64,000 bases of DNA from Streptomyces atroolivaceus (GCF_000717025.1 NZ_JNXG01000013.1:186001-250000); one strand, 5' to 3'; positions 29,151-38,746 are shown, numbered from the stretch's first letter. Made by a program: numbers and translations. Notes: generated by a model not told the origin, from the sequence alone.

Positions 29151-30476
29151 ATGTCGGACACGCAGACCGGCGCAGAGCAGCGCGGGGAGCAGATTCTCAC
29201 CGTTTTCGACACCGCTTTCGGGCAGCTCCTGGCTGCCGATCCCGCAGCCTTCCGGGTGAAGTTCCGCAAGATGGCGGGCTCGGCCTTCGCGTTCTACCGG
29301 GGCTCGGCCGGCCTGTTCTACGCCGACCTGGACCGCGAGCAGCACACCGGTGCCTATCTGGACGAGCGCACGAGCAGGGTGTGGATCCACGGTGACCTGC
29401 ACGCCGAGAACTTCGGCACGTACATGGACGCCAACGGCCGGCTCGTGTTCAACGTCAACGACTTCGACGAGGCCTACGTGGGCCCCTTCACCTGGGACCT
29501 CAAGCGCTTCGCCGCCTCCGTCGCCCTGATCGGTTACGCGAAGGCGCTGGGCGACGACCAGATCACCGAGCTCGTCCGGGTCTACGCCACCGCCTACCGG
29601 GAGCGCATCCACGCCCTGGCGACGGGCGCCAAGAACGACGAGGTGCCGCCCTTCACCCTGGACACCGCCGAGGGCCCGCTGCTCGGCGCGCTGCGGGACG
29701 CCCGCGCACTGACCCGGTTCGGGCTGCTGGACTCGATGACGGAGATCCGGGACTTCGAACGCCGGTTCACCGCCGACGGGGGCGCGATCGACCTGGACGC
29801 GGCCACCCGCTACAAGGTGCTCGCCGCGTTCGACGGCTACCTGGAGACGCTGCCCGAGTCGAGCCTCACCCGGCCCGATTCGTACCGGGTGAAGGACGTC
29901 GTCGGCCGCAGGGGCATCGGCATCGGGTCGGCGGGCCTGCCCTCGTACAACATCCTTCTGGAGGGCAACAGCGACGCCCTGGAGAACGACGTGGTGATCT
30001 ACCTCAAGCAGGCGCAGACCCCGGCGGTGTCCCGGCACATCACCGACGCGGCCGTGCGGGAGTACTTCCAGCACGAGGGGCACCGCACGGTGATCTCGCA
30101 GCGCGCGCTCCAGGCACACGCCGACCCGTGGCTGGGCTGGACCGAGCTGGACGGGTCCGGTCAGCTGGTCGCCGAGGTCTCCCCGTACGCCGTCGATCTG
30201 GACTGGTCCGACATCGACGAGCCGGACGAGATCGCGGCGGTGGTCGCCGATCTCGGCCGGGCCACGGCGACGATGCACTCGGCGGCGGACGACGAGAGCG
30301 GGCACTCGCTGGTCCCGTTCTCCACGGAGCGCGCCATCGACGCGGCCATCGCGGCCGACGAGGAGGGCTTCGCCGAGCTGCTGGTCGACTTCGCGCACAG
30401 CTACGGCGCCCGCGCCCGTGCCGACCACCAGATCTTCGTCGACCTCTTCCGCAACGGCCGCATCCCGGGCCTGTAG
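29151..30476 (+). CDS. DUF2252 family protein
   Basis: A 441-residue protein with AGGAGG nine bases before ATG 29151. Family blocks are FRVKFRKMAGSAFAFYRGSA, RVWIHGDLHAENFGTYMDAN, FNVNDFDEAYVGPFTWDLKR and, in the second half, RHITDAAVREYFQHEGHRTV. The HGDLHAENFG and NDFDE motifs recall the catalytic loop and metal-binding Asp of aminoglycoside-phosphotransferase-like kinases, so a kinase-like fold is likely for DUF2252. No substrate is established. It is divergent from dnaE, with 169 bases between start codons holding both promoters. Confidence 0.88.
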   Translation: MSDTQTGAEQRGEQILTVFDTAFGQLLAADPAAFRVKFRKMAGSAFAFYRGSAGLFYADLDREQHTGAYLDERTSRVWIHGDLHAENFGTYMDANGRLVFNVNDFDEAYVGPFTWDLKRFAASVALIGYAKALGDDQITELVRVYATAYRERIHALATGAKNDEVPPFTLDTAEGPLLGALRDARALTRFGLLDSMTEIRDFERRFTADGGAIDLDAATRYKVLAAFDGYLETLPESSLTRPDSYRVKDVVGRRGIGIGSAGLPSYNILLEGNSDALENDVVIYLKQAQTPAVSRHITDAAVREYFQHEGHRTVISQRALQAHADPWLGWTELDGSGQLVAEVSPYAVDLDWSDIDEPDEIAAVVADLGRATATMHSAADDESGHSLVPFSTERAIDAAIAADEEGFAELLVDFAHSYGARARADHQIFVDLFRNGRIPGL

Positions 30477-30515
30477 GACCTCTCAGGGATCCTTAGAGCT
30501 CGCTTACAGGAACGC

Positions 30516-31259
30516 ATGGCACACTCTCCGGCGATGGACGTATCAGGGACGCAGATCAGAGCGGTACGCGCGGCGCTGTTCACCGCGCTCGTCGTCACGC
30601 TCTCGTCCGCGTCCCATGTGCTGCTCTCCCGGGTCCCGCTGCCGCTGACGGCTGTCGCCCTGCTGGCGGGGGCCGTCTTCTCCGTGGCGTTCGCTCTGGC
30701 GGGCCGGGAGCGCGGCTTCGGTGCGATCGCGGGCCTGCTGATTCCGCTGGAGCTCGCCGCCGACACGGTGTTCACCACCGGCCAGCACCTCTGTTACGGG
30801 GCGGCGGGCGGCCCCGTCGCGGGCCCGCTGCGCTCCGTGGGCGTCGACGTGCTCTGCGGCGGTGAGTCCGGACGCGGTGCGGACGGACTCACCGGTGTGG
30901 CCTCGGTCGGCACACCGCTGGCCGGGGTGACCTCCGAGAGCGGCCACGCAGCCGCCCTGCTGGCCTCGCCGGGACCCGCTGTCCCCTGGCTGCTGCTGGC
31001 CGCCCACGTGTCGGTGGGCCTGCTGGCCGCCGCCTGGCTGCGGCACGGCGAGTCGGCGCTCGCCGGGCTGCTGCGCGCGGCGGCCGCCGTGGCCTTCCGG
31101 CCGCTGCTCACGGCGGTCGCGGTGGCCGGCACGGCGCGGCACCGCACACGGCCGGGCGCCCGGCGCGCCGGGCGCCCGCACCCGCTCGCCCCCACCCGCC
31201 TCCTGGTGCACTCCGTGGGACGGAGGGGCCCTCCGCGCTCGGCGTTCGCCCCTGCCTGA
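30516..31259 (+). CDS. Small integral membrane protein of unknown function
   Basis: A 247-residue protein with about five hydrophobic segments: VRAALFTALVVTLSSASHVL, PLTAVALLAGAVFSVAFALA, FGAIAGLLIPLELAADTVFT, PWLLLAAHVSVGLLAAAWLR and a weaker one before the basic, proline-rich tail RHRTRPGARRAGRPHP. The first segment carries SHVLL and the loop AADTVFTTGQHLCYG, giving several His and Cys residues at membrane borders, which could bind metal. The start may instead be ATG 30534. It precedes the thioredoxin-like gene on the same strand by 50 bases, so a joint redox or metal role is conceivable but unproven. I do not recognise a characterised family. Confidence 0.7.
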   Translation: MAHSPAMDVSGTQIRAVRAALFTALVVTLSSASHVLLSRVPLPLTAVALLAGAVFSVAFALAGRERGFGAIAGLLIPLELAADTVFTTGQHLCYGAAGGPVAGPLRSVGVDVLCGGESGRGADGLTGVASVGTPLAGVTSESGHAAALLASPGPAVPWLLLAAHVSVGLLAAAWLRHGESALAGLLRAAAAVAFRPLLTAVAVAGTARHRTRPGARRAGRPHPLAPTRLLVHSVGRRGPPRSAFAPA

Positions 31260-31309
31260 GTCGCGGTAAGACCCCTTTCGAGCCACCCACACCTCTACGG
31301 AGCACCCCC

Positions 31310-32125
31310 ATGAGCAAGCGCAACAGCCAGGCCAACAAGTCCGCCGCCCGCGAGCGGCTGCGCGTGGAGCGCGAGCGCCAGGCGAAGAAGGACAAGGCAC
31401 GCAAGCAGATCGTCGTCGGTGTGTCGGTCGTCGCCGTGCTGGCGATCGCCGGAGGCGTCAGCTACGGCGTGATGCAGCTGAACAAGCCCTCCGCCTGGGA
31501 GGCCGCGGCGGACGCGAAGAACGTCACCGCGCCCAAGAACACGTCGGGCGACGACGGCACGACCGTCGTGATCGGCGAGGCGAGCGCCAAGAAGACCCTG
31601 GAGCTGTACGAGGACTCGCGCTGCCCGGTATGCGCCACGTTCGAGCAGGCGGTCGGCGAGACCGTCGACAAGGACGTCGAAGCCGGCAAGTACAAGATCA
31701 AGTACGTCGGCGCGACCTTCATCGACAACGCGGCCGGCGGCGAGGGCTCGAAGAACGCCCTGAGCGCGCTGGGCGCGGCCCTCGACGTGAGCCCCGAGGC
31801 CTTCCTGGAGTACAAGACCGCCCTGTACTCCGCGAAGTACCACCCCGAGGAGACCGACGACAAGTTCGCTAAGGACAGCTACCTGATCGAGGCGGCGGAG
31901 TCGGTGGACGCGCTGAAGGGCAACAAGGCCTTCCAGAAGAACGTCGAGGACGGCACGTTCGACGCCTGGGCGATCAAGATGTCCAAGGCGTTCGACAAGA
32001 GCGGGGTCCAGGGCACGCCGACCCTCAAGATGGACGGCAAGACGCTCACCGCCGAGGGCAGCAAGAACGCTCCCATGACCGTGGCCGACTTCAACACGGC
32101 GATCACCAAGGCACTGAAGGGCTGA
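31310..32125 (+). CDS. Membrane-anchored DsbA-like thioredoxin-fold protein
   Basis: A 271-residue protein. A basic N-terminus (SKRNSQANKSAARERLRVER) precedes one membrane segment, QIVVGVSVVAVLAIAGGVSY, so the rest faces outside. The extracellular domain opens ELYEDSRCPVCATFEQAVGE with a CPVC active-site pair, and later has GVQGTPTLKMDGK containing the cis-proline (TPT). This matches the DsbA/DsbG-like family that makes or breaks disulfides in exported proteins. RBS GGAG is 10 bases upstream of ATG. The gene is intact and ends shortly before an abnormal homopolymer tract. Confidence 0.9.
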   Translation: MSKRNSQANKSAARERLRVERERQAKKDKARKQIVVGVSVVAVLAIAGGVSYGVMQLNKPSAWEAAADAKNVTAPKNTSGDDGTTVVIGEASAKKTLELYEDSRCPVCATFEQAVGETVDKDVEAGKYKIKYVGATFIDNAAGGEGSKNALSALGAALDVSPEAFLEYKTALYSAKYHPEETDDKFAKDSYLIEAAESVDALKGNKAFQKNVEDGTFDAWAIKMSKAFDKSGVQGTPTLKMDGKTLTAEGSKNAPMTVADFNTAITKALKG

Positions 32126-32210
32126 TCCGCCCGCGGACCGACGGCCGGACAGGAGAACCCACGGCCGGTCGGGGACGACGGGCGCAACTCCTGGCGACAT
32201 CCGGCCAACA

Positions 32211-32275
32211 GGCGGGGGGAAATTCTCCCTTTTCCCCCCCCTTTTCTCTTTCCCCCCCCCAAGGGGTGGCCCCCG
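32211..32275. other. Homopolymer-rich anomalous tract
   Basis: The sequence changes from normal to runs of G, then T and C: a G6 run at 32214-32219, then pyrimidine runs including C7-C8 and C9-C10 to 32260, then AAGGGGTGGCCCCC. Such a pyrimidine run is unlike anything else in the window and replaces the expected start of phoD. It looks like a low-quality read end or contig join rather than biology. Confidence 0.7.
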
Positions 32276-32287
32276 GCCAGCACAAAC

Positions 32288-33790
32288 TCCGGCGATCCGC
32301 TGCCCGACGGCATACTCCTGTGGACCCGCGTCACCCCCGCCCCCGACGCCGTGCCCGGCTCGGGCCTCGGCGCCGACACGCCGGTCGCCTGGGAGATCGC
32401 CGAGGACAGGGACTTCACCCGGATCGCCGCCCGGGGCACGGCCGTCGCGCGGGCCGCCTCCGACCACACCGTCAAGGCCGACGTCCGAGGGCTCCGGCCG
32501 GCGACGGCGTACTGGTTCCGCTTCTCCGCGGGCAGCACGGTCCTCTCCCCCGTCGGCCGCACCCGCACGGCGCCCGCCGCCGGGGCGGCCGTCCCCGGCA
32601 TCCGCTTCGGAGTGGTGTCCTGCGCCAACTGGGAGGCCGGCTGGTTCTCCCCGTACCGCCATCTCGCGGCCCGCGCCGACCTGGACGCCGTCCTGCACCT
32701 GGGCGACTACATATACGAGTACGCGTCGGGCAGTTACCCGACCCAGGACACCGTCGTACGCCCCCACGCCCCGCTCCACGAGATCCGCACCCTCGCCGAC
32801 TACCGGCTCCGGCACGCCACGTACAAGACGGACACCGACCTCCAGGCGCTGCACGCCGCCCACCCGGTGATCGCGATCTGGGACGACCACGAGTTCGCCA
32901 ACGACGCCTGGTCGGGGGGAGCCGAGAACCACACCCCCGGCACGGAGGGCTCCTGGGCCGCCCGGGTGGCCGCGGCGAAGCAGGCGTACTTCGAGTGGAT
33001 GCCGGTCCGTGCCTCCACCGAGGGCACCGTGTACCGGCGCCTGAGCTTCGGCGGCCTGGCCGAGCTGCACCTGCTCGACCTGCGCAGCTTCCGCTCCGAG
33101 CAGGCGTCGATCGGGAACGGCGCGGTCGACGACCCGGAGCGCTCGATCACGGGGCGGGCACAGCTGGACTGGCTCAAGGCCGGGCTGACCGCGTCGGACG
33201 CGCGCTGGAAGCTGGTGGGCACCTCGGTGATGATCTCGCCGGTCGCCTTCGGGGCGCTTCCGGCCCACCTGCTGACGCCGCTCGCGGAGCTGCTCGGGCT
33301 GCCCGGTGAGGGGCTGGCGGTCAACGTGGACCAATGGGACGGCTACACGGACGACCGCAAGGAGCTGATCTCCCATCTGCGGGACCACGCCGTCACCGAC
33401 ACGGTCTTCCTGACCGGCGACATCCACATGGCGTGGGCCAACGACGTACCCGTGAGAGCGGCGACGTATCCGCTGTCCGCGTCGGCGGCCACGGAGTTCG
33501 TGGTGACGTCGGTCACCTCGGACAACCTGGACGACATCCTGCGGGCGGCTCCCGGAACCGTCTCGGCGGTCGCGGCGACCGCGGTCAGGGCCGCCAACCG
33601 CCATGTGAAGTGGATCGACATGGACTCGCACGGCTACGGCGTCCTGGACGTGACGGCCGAGCGCTCGCAGATGGACTACTACGTGGTCTCCGACAAGACC
33701 AGCAGAGAGGCGACGGCGTCATGGGTCCGCTCCTACCGCACGCGCAGCGGCACCCAGCGGATCGAGAGGGCCGACGCCCCGGTGCGGTGA
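32288..33790 (+). CDS. phoD: PhoD-like alkaline phosphatase, 5' end missing
   Basis: Similarity to PhoD starts abruptly at [19 protein letters not shown] (codon 32288) and continues to the stop at 33790, covering the fibronectin-like N-terminal domain ([20 protein letters not shown]) and the metallophosphatase core ([57 protein letters not shown]). Calcium- and iron-binding residues of those motifs are present. The Tat signal peptide and the first few dozen residues are absent: upstream lies the homopolymer tract and no start codon in frame before GTG 32351. The enzyme normally releases phosphate from phosphodiesters and monoesters outside the cell under Pho control. As written it could not be secreted; a sequencing or assembly fault is the simplest cause. 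Confidence 0.85.
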   Translation, partial: SGDPLPDGILLWTRVTPAPDAVPGSGLGADTPVAWEIAEDRDFTRIAARGTAVARAASDHTVKADVRGLRPATAYWFRFSAGSTVLSPVGRTRTAPAAGAAVPGIRFGVVSCANWEAGWFSPYRHLAARADLDAVLHLGDYIYEYASGSYPTQDTVVRPHAPLHEIRTLADYRLRHATYKTDTDLQALHAAHPVIAIWDDHEFANDAWSGGAENHTPGTEGSWAARVAAAKQAYFEWMPVRASTEGTVYRRLSFGGLAELHLLDLRSFRSEQASIGNGAVDDPERSITGRAQLDWLKAGLTASDARWKLVGTSVMISPVAFGALPAHLLTPLAELLGLPGEGLAVNVDQWDGYTDDRKELISHLRDHAVTDTVFLTGDIHMAWANDVPVRAATYPLSASAATEFVVTSVTSDNLDDILRAAPGTVSAVAATAVRAANRHVKWIDMDSHGYGVLDVTAERSQMDYYVVSDKTSREATASWVRSYRTRSGTQRIERADAPVR

Positions 33791-33797
33791 CCGGCCC

Positions 33798-33823
33798 GGG
33801 CCGCGCACCCCGGTGCGCGGCCC
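33798..33823. terminator. Stem-loop between convergent phoD and hydrolase genes
   Basis: GGGCCGCGCACC pairs with GGTGCGCGGCCC around a 2-base centre (realistically a 4-base loop with one fewer pair). It starts 7 bases after the phoD stop and ends 7 bases before the stop of the opposite gene. Confidence 0.75.
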
Positions 33824-33830
33824 GTTCCCG

Positions 33831-34400
33831 CTACAGCGTGGCGAGGAAGCCGAGCGAGACCTTCCACGTCAGGTCGGCGGCGGCCTGGTCGTAGTCGGGG
33901 AGGTCCGGGTCGGTGTACAGGTGCCCGGCGCCGGGGTAGCGGTAGACCTCGACGTCCGCGCCGGTCCGCTGCATCTGCAGGTACCAGCTGTTCAGCCAGT
34001 CCGGCGACTCGAACGCGTCGGGGTCGGCGACGTGCAGCTGTACGGGCAGCTCGTCCACCGAGGCGTTCTCGGCGATGTCCGACGTGCCGTGGAGCAGCAG
34101 CAGCCCGCGCGCCTTCGCATCGCCGAGTGCCAGGGTCTGCGCGACGGACGCCCCGAACGAGAATCCCGCGTAGACGAGGCCCTGGTCGGAGTAGGGCGCG
34201 GCGGCCAGGACGGCGCGCTTGAGCAGCTCGTCCTTGCCCACCTGCTCCTTGAAGGCCATTCCGTCCTCGACGGTGTCAAAGGTGTGCCCCTCGAAGAGAT
34301 CGGGCACGCGCACCTCGTGCCCGGCCGCACGCAGCCGGTCGGCAGCCGCGTGCACAGCGGGCCGCAGACCAAAGGTCGAGTGGAAAAGCATGATGTTCAT
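33831..34400 (-). CDS. Dienelactone hydrolase family protein
   Basis: A 189-residue alpha/beta hydrolase (MNIMLFHSTFGLRPAVHAAA). The nucleophile elbow reads YAGFSFGASVAQTLA with Ser where classical dienelactone hydrolase has Cys. The likely acid is Asp in QLHVADPDAFESPDW and the base His in RYPGAGHLYTDPDLPD. No signal peptide, so cytoplasmic; substrate unknown. Start at ATG 34400 gives the family's usual opening; ATG 34409 (MGLMNIM) is an alternative. It is divergent from the MscS gene by 46 bases, so the promoters overlap. Confidence 0.85.
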   Translation of the reverse strand: MNIMLFHSTFGLRPAVHAAADRLRAAGHEVRVPDLFEGHTFDTVEDGMAFKEQVGKDELLKRAVLAAAPYSDQGLVYAGFSFGASVAQTLALGDAKARGLLLLHGTSDIAENASVDELPVQLHVADPDAFESPDWLNSWYLQMQRTGADVEVYRYPGAGHLYTDPDLPDYDQAAADLTWKVSLGFLATL

Positions 34401-34446
34401 GAGGCCCATGGTGCCAGCTGTGCCCCGACGCTTGGAGGACGAGGGA

Positions 34447-35589
34447 ATGGAGAACGTACTGCGACCGATGCTGGTCGTGGGTGGATCGCTGGTGGTCACA
34501 CTGGCGCTGGGCTGGCTGGTGGACCTGCTGCTCCGGCGCGCCGACAGCCGTCACCACGAGACTCCGGTCTGGGGACTGCTCCGGCTCTGCCGCCCTCCCT
34601 TGCAGGTGGTGATCTGTACCGCGTTGCTGAGGGCGAGCTTCGACCAGCTCCGGATCGACGTGGTACGGGACAACCGGGCTGCGATCGGTCAGGTCCTGAC
34701 CCTGGTGCTGATCGCGGCGTCGGCCTGGCTGGTGATCCGCGTCGCGGCCACGATCGTGCAGTCCTCGTACGCCCGCTACGCGACGTCCACCCGCGACCCG
34801 GCCCGGGTCCGCCGGGTCCGCACACAGGTCACGCTGATCCAGCGTGTGGTCACCGCCGTGGTGGCGACGGTCGCCGTCGCGGCGATGCTGCTGACCTTCC
34901 CGGCGATGCGGACGGTCGGCACCTCGATGCTGGCCTCCGCCGGTGTGCTCGGCATCGTCGCCGGTGTCGCGGCCCAGTCGACCCTCGGCAATCTCTTCGC
35001 CGGCTTCCAGATCGCCTTCGGCGACATGGTCCGGATCGGCGACACGGTGGTGGTGGACGGTGAGTGGGGCACCGTGGAGGAGATCACTCTCACCTTCCTC
35101 GCGGTCCGGACCTGGGACGAGCGGCGGATCACGATGCCCGTGTCGTACTTCACCAGCAAGCCGTTCGAGAACTGGTCGCGCGGCGGGGTGCAGATGACGG
35201 GCACGGTCTTCTTCCAGCTCGACCACTCGGCCCCGATCGCCGCGATGCGGGACAGGCTGCGTGACATCCTCGGCGAGTGCGCCGCCTGGGACGGGCGCGA
35301 CTGGTCCCTGGCCGTCACGGACAGCACTCCCACGACGATCGAGGTACGGGCGGTGGTCACCGCGAAGGACGCGGACGACATCTGGACGGTGCGCTGCGCG
35401 GTGCGGGAGCAGATGATCGGCTGGCTCCGGGACCACCACCCGTACGCGCTGCCCCGGGTCGTGACGTCGCCCGCGGCGCTGCCGCCGGGCGACCACTGGC
35501 GGGAGCTGACGGGCGCGGACACCGGCCGGCCTTCGGCCAACGGCAGGGTGCCGACTCCGGAGAAGGCCCCCCGCACGGGACGCGGCTGA
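34447..35589 (+). CDS. MscS family mechanosensitive channel
   Basis: A 380-residue membrane protein from ATG 34447 with GGAGG upstream. After four N-terminal membrane segments comes the pore helix and beta domain: MLASAGVLGIVAGVAAQSTL, GNLFAGFQIAFGDMVRIGDT and VVVDGEWGTVEEITLTFLAV, which is the MscS signature, then TMPVSYFTSKPFENWSR. The soluble C-terminal domain ends in a short disordered tail. Such channels release solutes upon hypo-osmotic shock. The stop codon lies inside a perfect 18-base palindrome that may terminate transcription towards the convergent antiporter gene. Confidence 0.9.
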   Translation: MENVLRPMLVVGGSLVVTLALGWLVDLLLRRADSRHHETPVWGLLRLCRPPLQVVICTALLRASFDQLRIDVVRDNRAAIGQVLTLVLIAASAWLVIRVAATIVQSSYARYATSTRDPARVRRVRTQVTLIQRVVTAVVATVAVAAMLLTFPAMRTVGTSMLASAGVLGIVAGVAAQSTLGNLFAGFQIAFGDMVRIGDTVVVDGEWGTVEEITLTFLAVRTWDERRITMPVSYFTSKPFENWSRGGVQMTGTVFFQLDHSAPIAAMRDRLRDILGECAAWDGRDWSLAVTDSTPTTIEVRAVVTAKDADDIWTVRCAVREQMIGWLRDHHPYALPRVVTSPAALPPGDHWRELTGADTGRPSANGRVPTPEKAPRTGRG

Positions 35590-35598
35590 TCAGCCGCG
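35581..35598. terminator. Perfect 18-base palindrome spanning the mscS stop codon
   Basis: CGCGGCTGATCAGCCGCG contains the TGA stop of the channel gene and lies between two convergent stop codons only 25 bases apart. With no unpaired loop it would form a stem of about 7 pairs; a terminator or attenuation role is inferred from position. Confidence 0.45.
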
Positions 35599-35614
35599 CT
35601 GCGGGCGGGCCGCG

Positions 35615-37201
35615 TCAGCGCAGGCTGCGTACGTCCAGGTAGCGCAGCACCCGGTCCACCACCTCCGGGTCCGAGCCGGGCTCGCTGCGGGCGGCGAGCA
35701 CCGCGTGGCGGGCGGCCGACATCATCTCGCGCTGGATCCGGTTGACCTCCTTGAACCGCTGGGCGCGCTGCGCGTATGCCTCGCGGCGCTCCTCGTCGAC
35801 GATGTCGGGGCTGATCCGTGCCCCGATGTCGTACGCCGCGCGCAGCAGCCGCTCCAGGACCTCCTCCGGGAGGTCCTCGGTGCTCTGGACCTCCTTGAGA
35901 CGGGTCTTGGCCGCCGCTGCGGCACGGAGCGCGAGGTCACGCTCCAGGGCCTGCTCGGCGTCGGTGTCCGCGCGGACGCCGAGCTTGCGCACCAGCCACG
36001 GCAGGGTGAGGCCCTGGAGGACGAGGGTGGCCATGATGACGGCGAAGGCGATGAACACGATCTCGTCCCGGCCGGGGAACGGCCTGCCGTCGTCCGTCTC
36101 CAGCGGGATCGCGAGCGCCAGCGCGACGGAGGCCACTCCCCGCATGCCGGCCCACCACATGATGACGGTCTCGCGCCAGCTGGTCGGGATCTCCTCGCTG
36201 TAGTCGCGGCGGGTGTGCAGCCGCTTGGCGAGCCACGTGGCGGGCAGCAGCCACAGCAGCCGTACGCCGACGACGACCGCGACGACGGCGAGCCCCCAGC
36301 CCGCGAGGCGCAGTTCGCGTCCGTCGGCGGTGCCGAAGACGTTCTGGAGTTCGAGGCCGATCAGGCCGAAGGCGACACCGGTCACGAGGGTGTCGACGAT
36401 CTCCCAGAAGGACCGGCCGGTGAGCCGCCCGAGGACGTCGTCGGCGTCCGCGGTGTGCTCGGCCAGGAAGAGCGCGGTGGTGAGGACGGCGAGCACACCG
36501 GAGCCCATCAGCTCCTCGGCGAGTACGTAGCTGACGAACGGCACGAGCAGCGTCAGGCCGACCTGGAGGGTGGCGTCACCCAGGAAGCCCATCAGTTTGA
36601 TGGTGAGCCAGCCGAGCACCAGGCCGACCACCACGGCGACCACCGCGGAGAGGACGAGCAGCCCGAAGGCGGCGGGCAGGGAGAAGGTGCCGCTGACCGC
36701 GGCGGCGATCGCGACGTGGTACAGGACGATGGCCGTGACGTCGTTGAACAGGCCCTCGCCCTCCAGGATCGACACGAGCCGTCGCGGCAGTCCCACCGAA
36801 CCGGCCACGGCCGTCGCCGCGACCGGGTCGGGCGGGGCGACGAGCGCGCCCAGGGCCACGGCGGCGGCGATGGGCAGGCCGGGCACCATCGCGTGGGCGA
36901 CCGTGGCCACGGCAGCCGTCGTGACGAAGACGAGGGCGACGGCCAGCAGGAAGATCGGCCGCCGGTTGGCGGCGAACTGCCGCCAGGAGGTGCGCTGCAC
37001 GGAGGCGTAGAGCAGCGGCGGCAGGACGGCGGGCAGGATGAACTCCGGCGGGATGTCCACGTCGGGGACGAAGCTGGCGAAGGCCATGACGATCCCGGCG
37101 AGGGTCATCAGGATCGGCGCCGGCAGGCGCAGGCGCTCCCCGAGCGGCACCGTGACCACCGCTCCGAGGAGGAGCAGGAGCAGGAGCGCCATCTGGTCCA
37201 C
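35615..37201 (-). CDS. Na+/H+ antiporter (CPA1 family)
   Basis: A 528-residue protein with about 12 membrane segments from GTG 37201 (ATG 37192 is the alternative). Core CPA1 blocks are present: ALGALVAPPDPVAATAVAGS, SILEGEGLFNDVTAIVLYHV with the conserved ND pair for ion binding, and VIMWWAGMRGVASVALALAI. The C-terminal 130 residues are cytoplasmic and charged (EVQSTEDLPEEVLERLLRAA and DIVDEERREAYAQRAQRFKE) and are probably regulatory. It exports Na+ in exchange for protons. No operon partner is evident. Confidence 0.92.
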   Translation of the reverse strand: MDQMALLLLLLLGAVVTVPLGERLRLPAPILMTLAGIVMAFASFVPDVDIPPEFILPAVLPPLLYASVQRTSWRQFAANRRPIFLLAVALVFVTTAAVATVAHAMVPGLPIAAAVALGALVAPPDPVAATAVAGSVGLPRRLVSILEGEGLFNDVTAIVLYHVAIAAAVSGTFSLPAAFGLLVLSAVVAVVVGLVLGWLTIKLMGFLGDATLQVGLTLLVPFVSYVLAEELMGSGVLAVLTTALFLAEHTADADDVLGRLTGRSFWEIVDTLVTGVAFGLIGLELQNVFGTADGRELRLAGWGLAVVAVVVGVRLLWLLPATWLAKRLHTRRDYSEEIPTSWRETVIMWWAGMRGVASVALALAIPLETDDGRPFPGRDEIVFIAFAVIMATLVLQGLTLPWLVRKLGVRADTDAEQALERDLALRAAAAAKTRLKEVQSTEDLPEEVLERLLRAAYDIGARISPDIVDEERREAYAQRAQRFKEVNRIQREMMSAARHAVLAARSEPGSDPEVVDRVLRYLDVRSLR

Positions 37202-37308
37202 GTTGTGCCTTCCGCAGCGCGCCGGACCCCCGGGGGCCCGTTGATCAGCCGGTCAGACCTCCCAGCGTGCCACGCGGGACCGGCGGACCTGTGGCATCCC
37301 CCGCGAGG

Positions 37309-37785
37309 TCAGAGCGCGCGGCGCATGGCCCGGTGCGGTATCCCGGCGTCCGGGAATTCAGGGCCGTACGCCGTGTAGCCGAGCCGCTCGTAGAAGCCGA
37401 GCGCGTGCGTCTGGGCGTGCAGGTCCACGGCGGTCAGGCCCAGCGCGCGGGCCTCCGCCTCTACGGCGCGTACCAGTGCGGCCCCGACGCCCAGGCCACG
37501 GGCCGCGCGGGCCACGGCGAGGCGGCCGAGGGACCCGACGGTGTGGTCGCCGCCGGTCTTCCCCGCCGCGTCCGCACCGTGCAGCAGCCGTCCCGTGCCC
37601 AGCGGGGAGCCGTCCGCGGCCACGGCGAGGACATGCACCGCCGAAGCGTCGTGTTCGTCGTACTCGATCTCCTCGGGCACCTGCTGCTCACCGACGAAGA
37701 CCTCTTTGCGGACCTGGAAGCATGCCGCGAGGTCGCTCTCGTCGAGAGCCCTGCGGGTGCTGTACGGGCCGGCCCCGGGGTTCAT
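37309..37785 (-). CDS. GNAT family N-acetyltransferase (ElaA-like)
   Basis: A 158-residue acetyltransferase. [20 protein letters not shown] and [20 protein letters not shown] are typical of the ElaA-like branch; the acetyl-CoA loop is [20 protein letters not shown], and the end [20 protein letters not shown] forms the last strands. Substrate unknown. ATG 37785 overlaps the pseudouridine synthase stop by four bases (ATGA), so the two are coupled. Confidence 0.9.
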   Translation of the reverse strand: MNPGAGPYSTRRALDESDLAACFQVRKEVFVGEQQVPEEIEYDEHDASAVHVLAVAADGSPLGTGRLLHGADAAGKTGGDHTVGSLGRLAVARAARGLGVGAALVRAVEAEARALGLTAVDLHAQTHALGFYERLGYTAYGPEFPDAGIPHRAMRRAL

Positions 37786-38723
37786 TCGCTCTCCGCCGCG
37801 ATCGTGTCGAGGGCGTGACGCAGGTCGTCCGGGTAGCTGCTCTCGAATTCGACCCAGCTGCCGTCGGCCGGGTGCTCGAAGCCGAGCCGGACCGCGTGGA
37901 GCCACTGCCGGGTCAGCCCGAGGCGCTTCGACAGCGTGGGGTCGGCCCCGTACGTCAGGTCGCCGACGCACGGGTGGCGGTGCGCGGACATGTGCACGCG
38001 GATCTGGTGCGTGCGCCCGGTCTCCAGCTTGATGTCGAGCAGGCTGGCGGCGCGGTAGGCCTCGATGAGGTCGTAGTGGGTCACGGAGGGCTTGCCCTCG
38101 GCGGTGACGGCCCACTTGTAGTCGTGCTGCGGGTGACGGCCGATGGGGGCGTCGATCGTGCCGCTCATCGGGTCCGGGTGGCCCTGGACCAGCGCGTGGT
38201 ACTTCTTCTCGACGACCCGGTCGCGGAACTGGGCCTTGAGCAGGGTGTAGGCCCGCTCGGACTTGGCCACGACCATCAGGCCGGAGGTGCCGACGTCCAG
38301 CCGGTGCACGACGCCCTGGCGTTCGGAGGCGCCCGACGTCGAGATGCGGTAGCCGGCAGCGGCGAGGCCGCCGATGACCGTGGTACCGGTCCAGCCGGGA
38401 CTGGGGTGGGCGGCGACGCCCACCGGCTTCATGATGACGACTATGTCGTCGTCGTCGTGGACGATCTCCATGCCCTCGACGGGCTCGGCGACGATCTGGA
38501 CGGGAGCGGGCGCCTGGGGCATCTCCACTTCCAGCCAGGCGCCGCCGTGCACCCGCTCCGACTTCCCGGCCACCGCCCCGTCCACCTGGACCTTCCCGGC
38601 AGCGGCCAGCTCGGCGGCCTTGGTGCGGGAGAAACCGAACATCCGGGAGATGGCGGCGTCTACACGCTCGCCCTCCAGGCCGTCGGGTACGGGCAGGGTG
38701 CGGACCTCGGGATACGTACTCAC
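37782..38723 (-). CDS. rluD: RluD-type 23S rRNA pseudouridine synthase
   Basis: A 313-residue RNA-modifying enzyme from GTG 38723. An N-terminal S4 RNA-binding domain ([20 protein letters not shown]) is followed by the synthase fold: [20 protein letters not shown] with the catalytic Asp in [44 protein letters not shown] and the final [16 protein letters not shown]. RluD converts three uridines in helix 69 of 23S rRNA; exact sites are not predictable, so the symbol is by family. It lies between lspA (23 bases upstream) and the GNAT gene, a conserved lspA-rluD pair. Confidence 0.92.
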   Translation of the reverse strand: MSTYPEVRTLPVPDGLEGERVDAAISRMFGFSRTKAAELAAAGKVQVDGAVAGKSERVHGGAWLEVEMPQAPAPVQIVAEPVEGMEIVHDDDDIVVIMKPVGVAAHPSPGWTGTTVIGGLAAAGYRISTSGASERQGVVHRLDVGTSGLMVVAKSERAYTLLKAQFRDRVVEKKYHALVQGHPDPMSGTIDAPIGRHPQHDYKWAVTAEGKPSVTHYDLIEAYRAASLLDIKLETGRTHQIRVHMSAHRHPCVGDLTYGADPTLSKRLGLTRQWLHAVRLGFEHPADGSWVEFESSYPDDLRHALDTIAAESE

Positions 38724-38746
38724 CAGTCGAGTATGCCTTGCGCCCA

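Noticed and set aside
25133..29395. A continuous 1420-codon open frame on the plus strand
   Set aside because: It is antisense to dnaE. In DNA this G+C-rich the opposite strand of real genes often stays open; the translation has no recognisable domain, while dnaE on the minus strand has all catalytic motifs.
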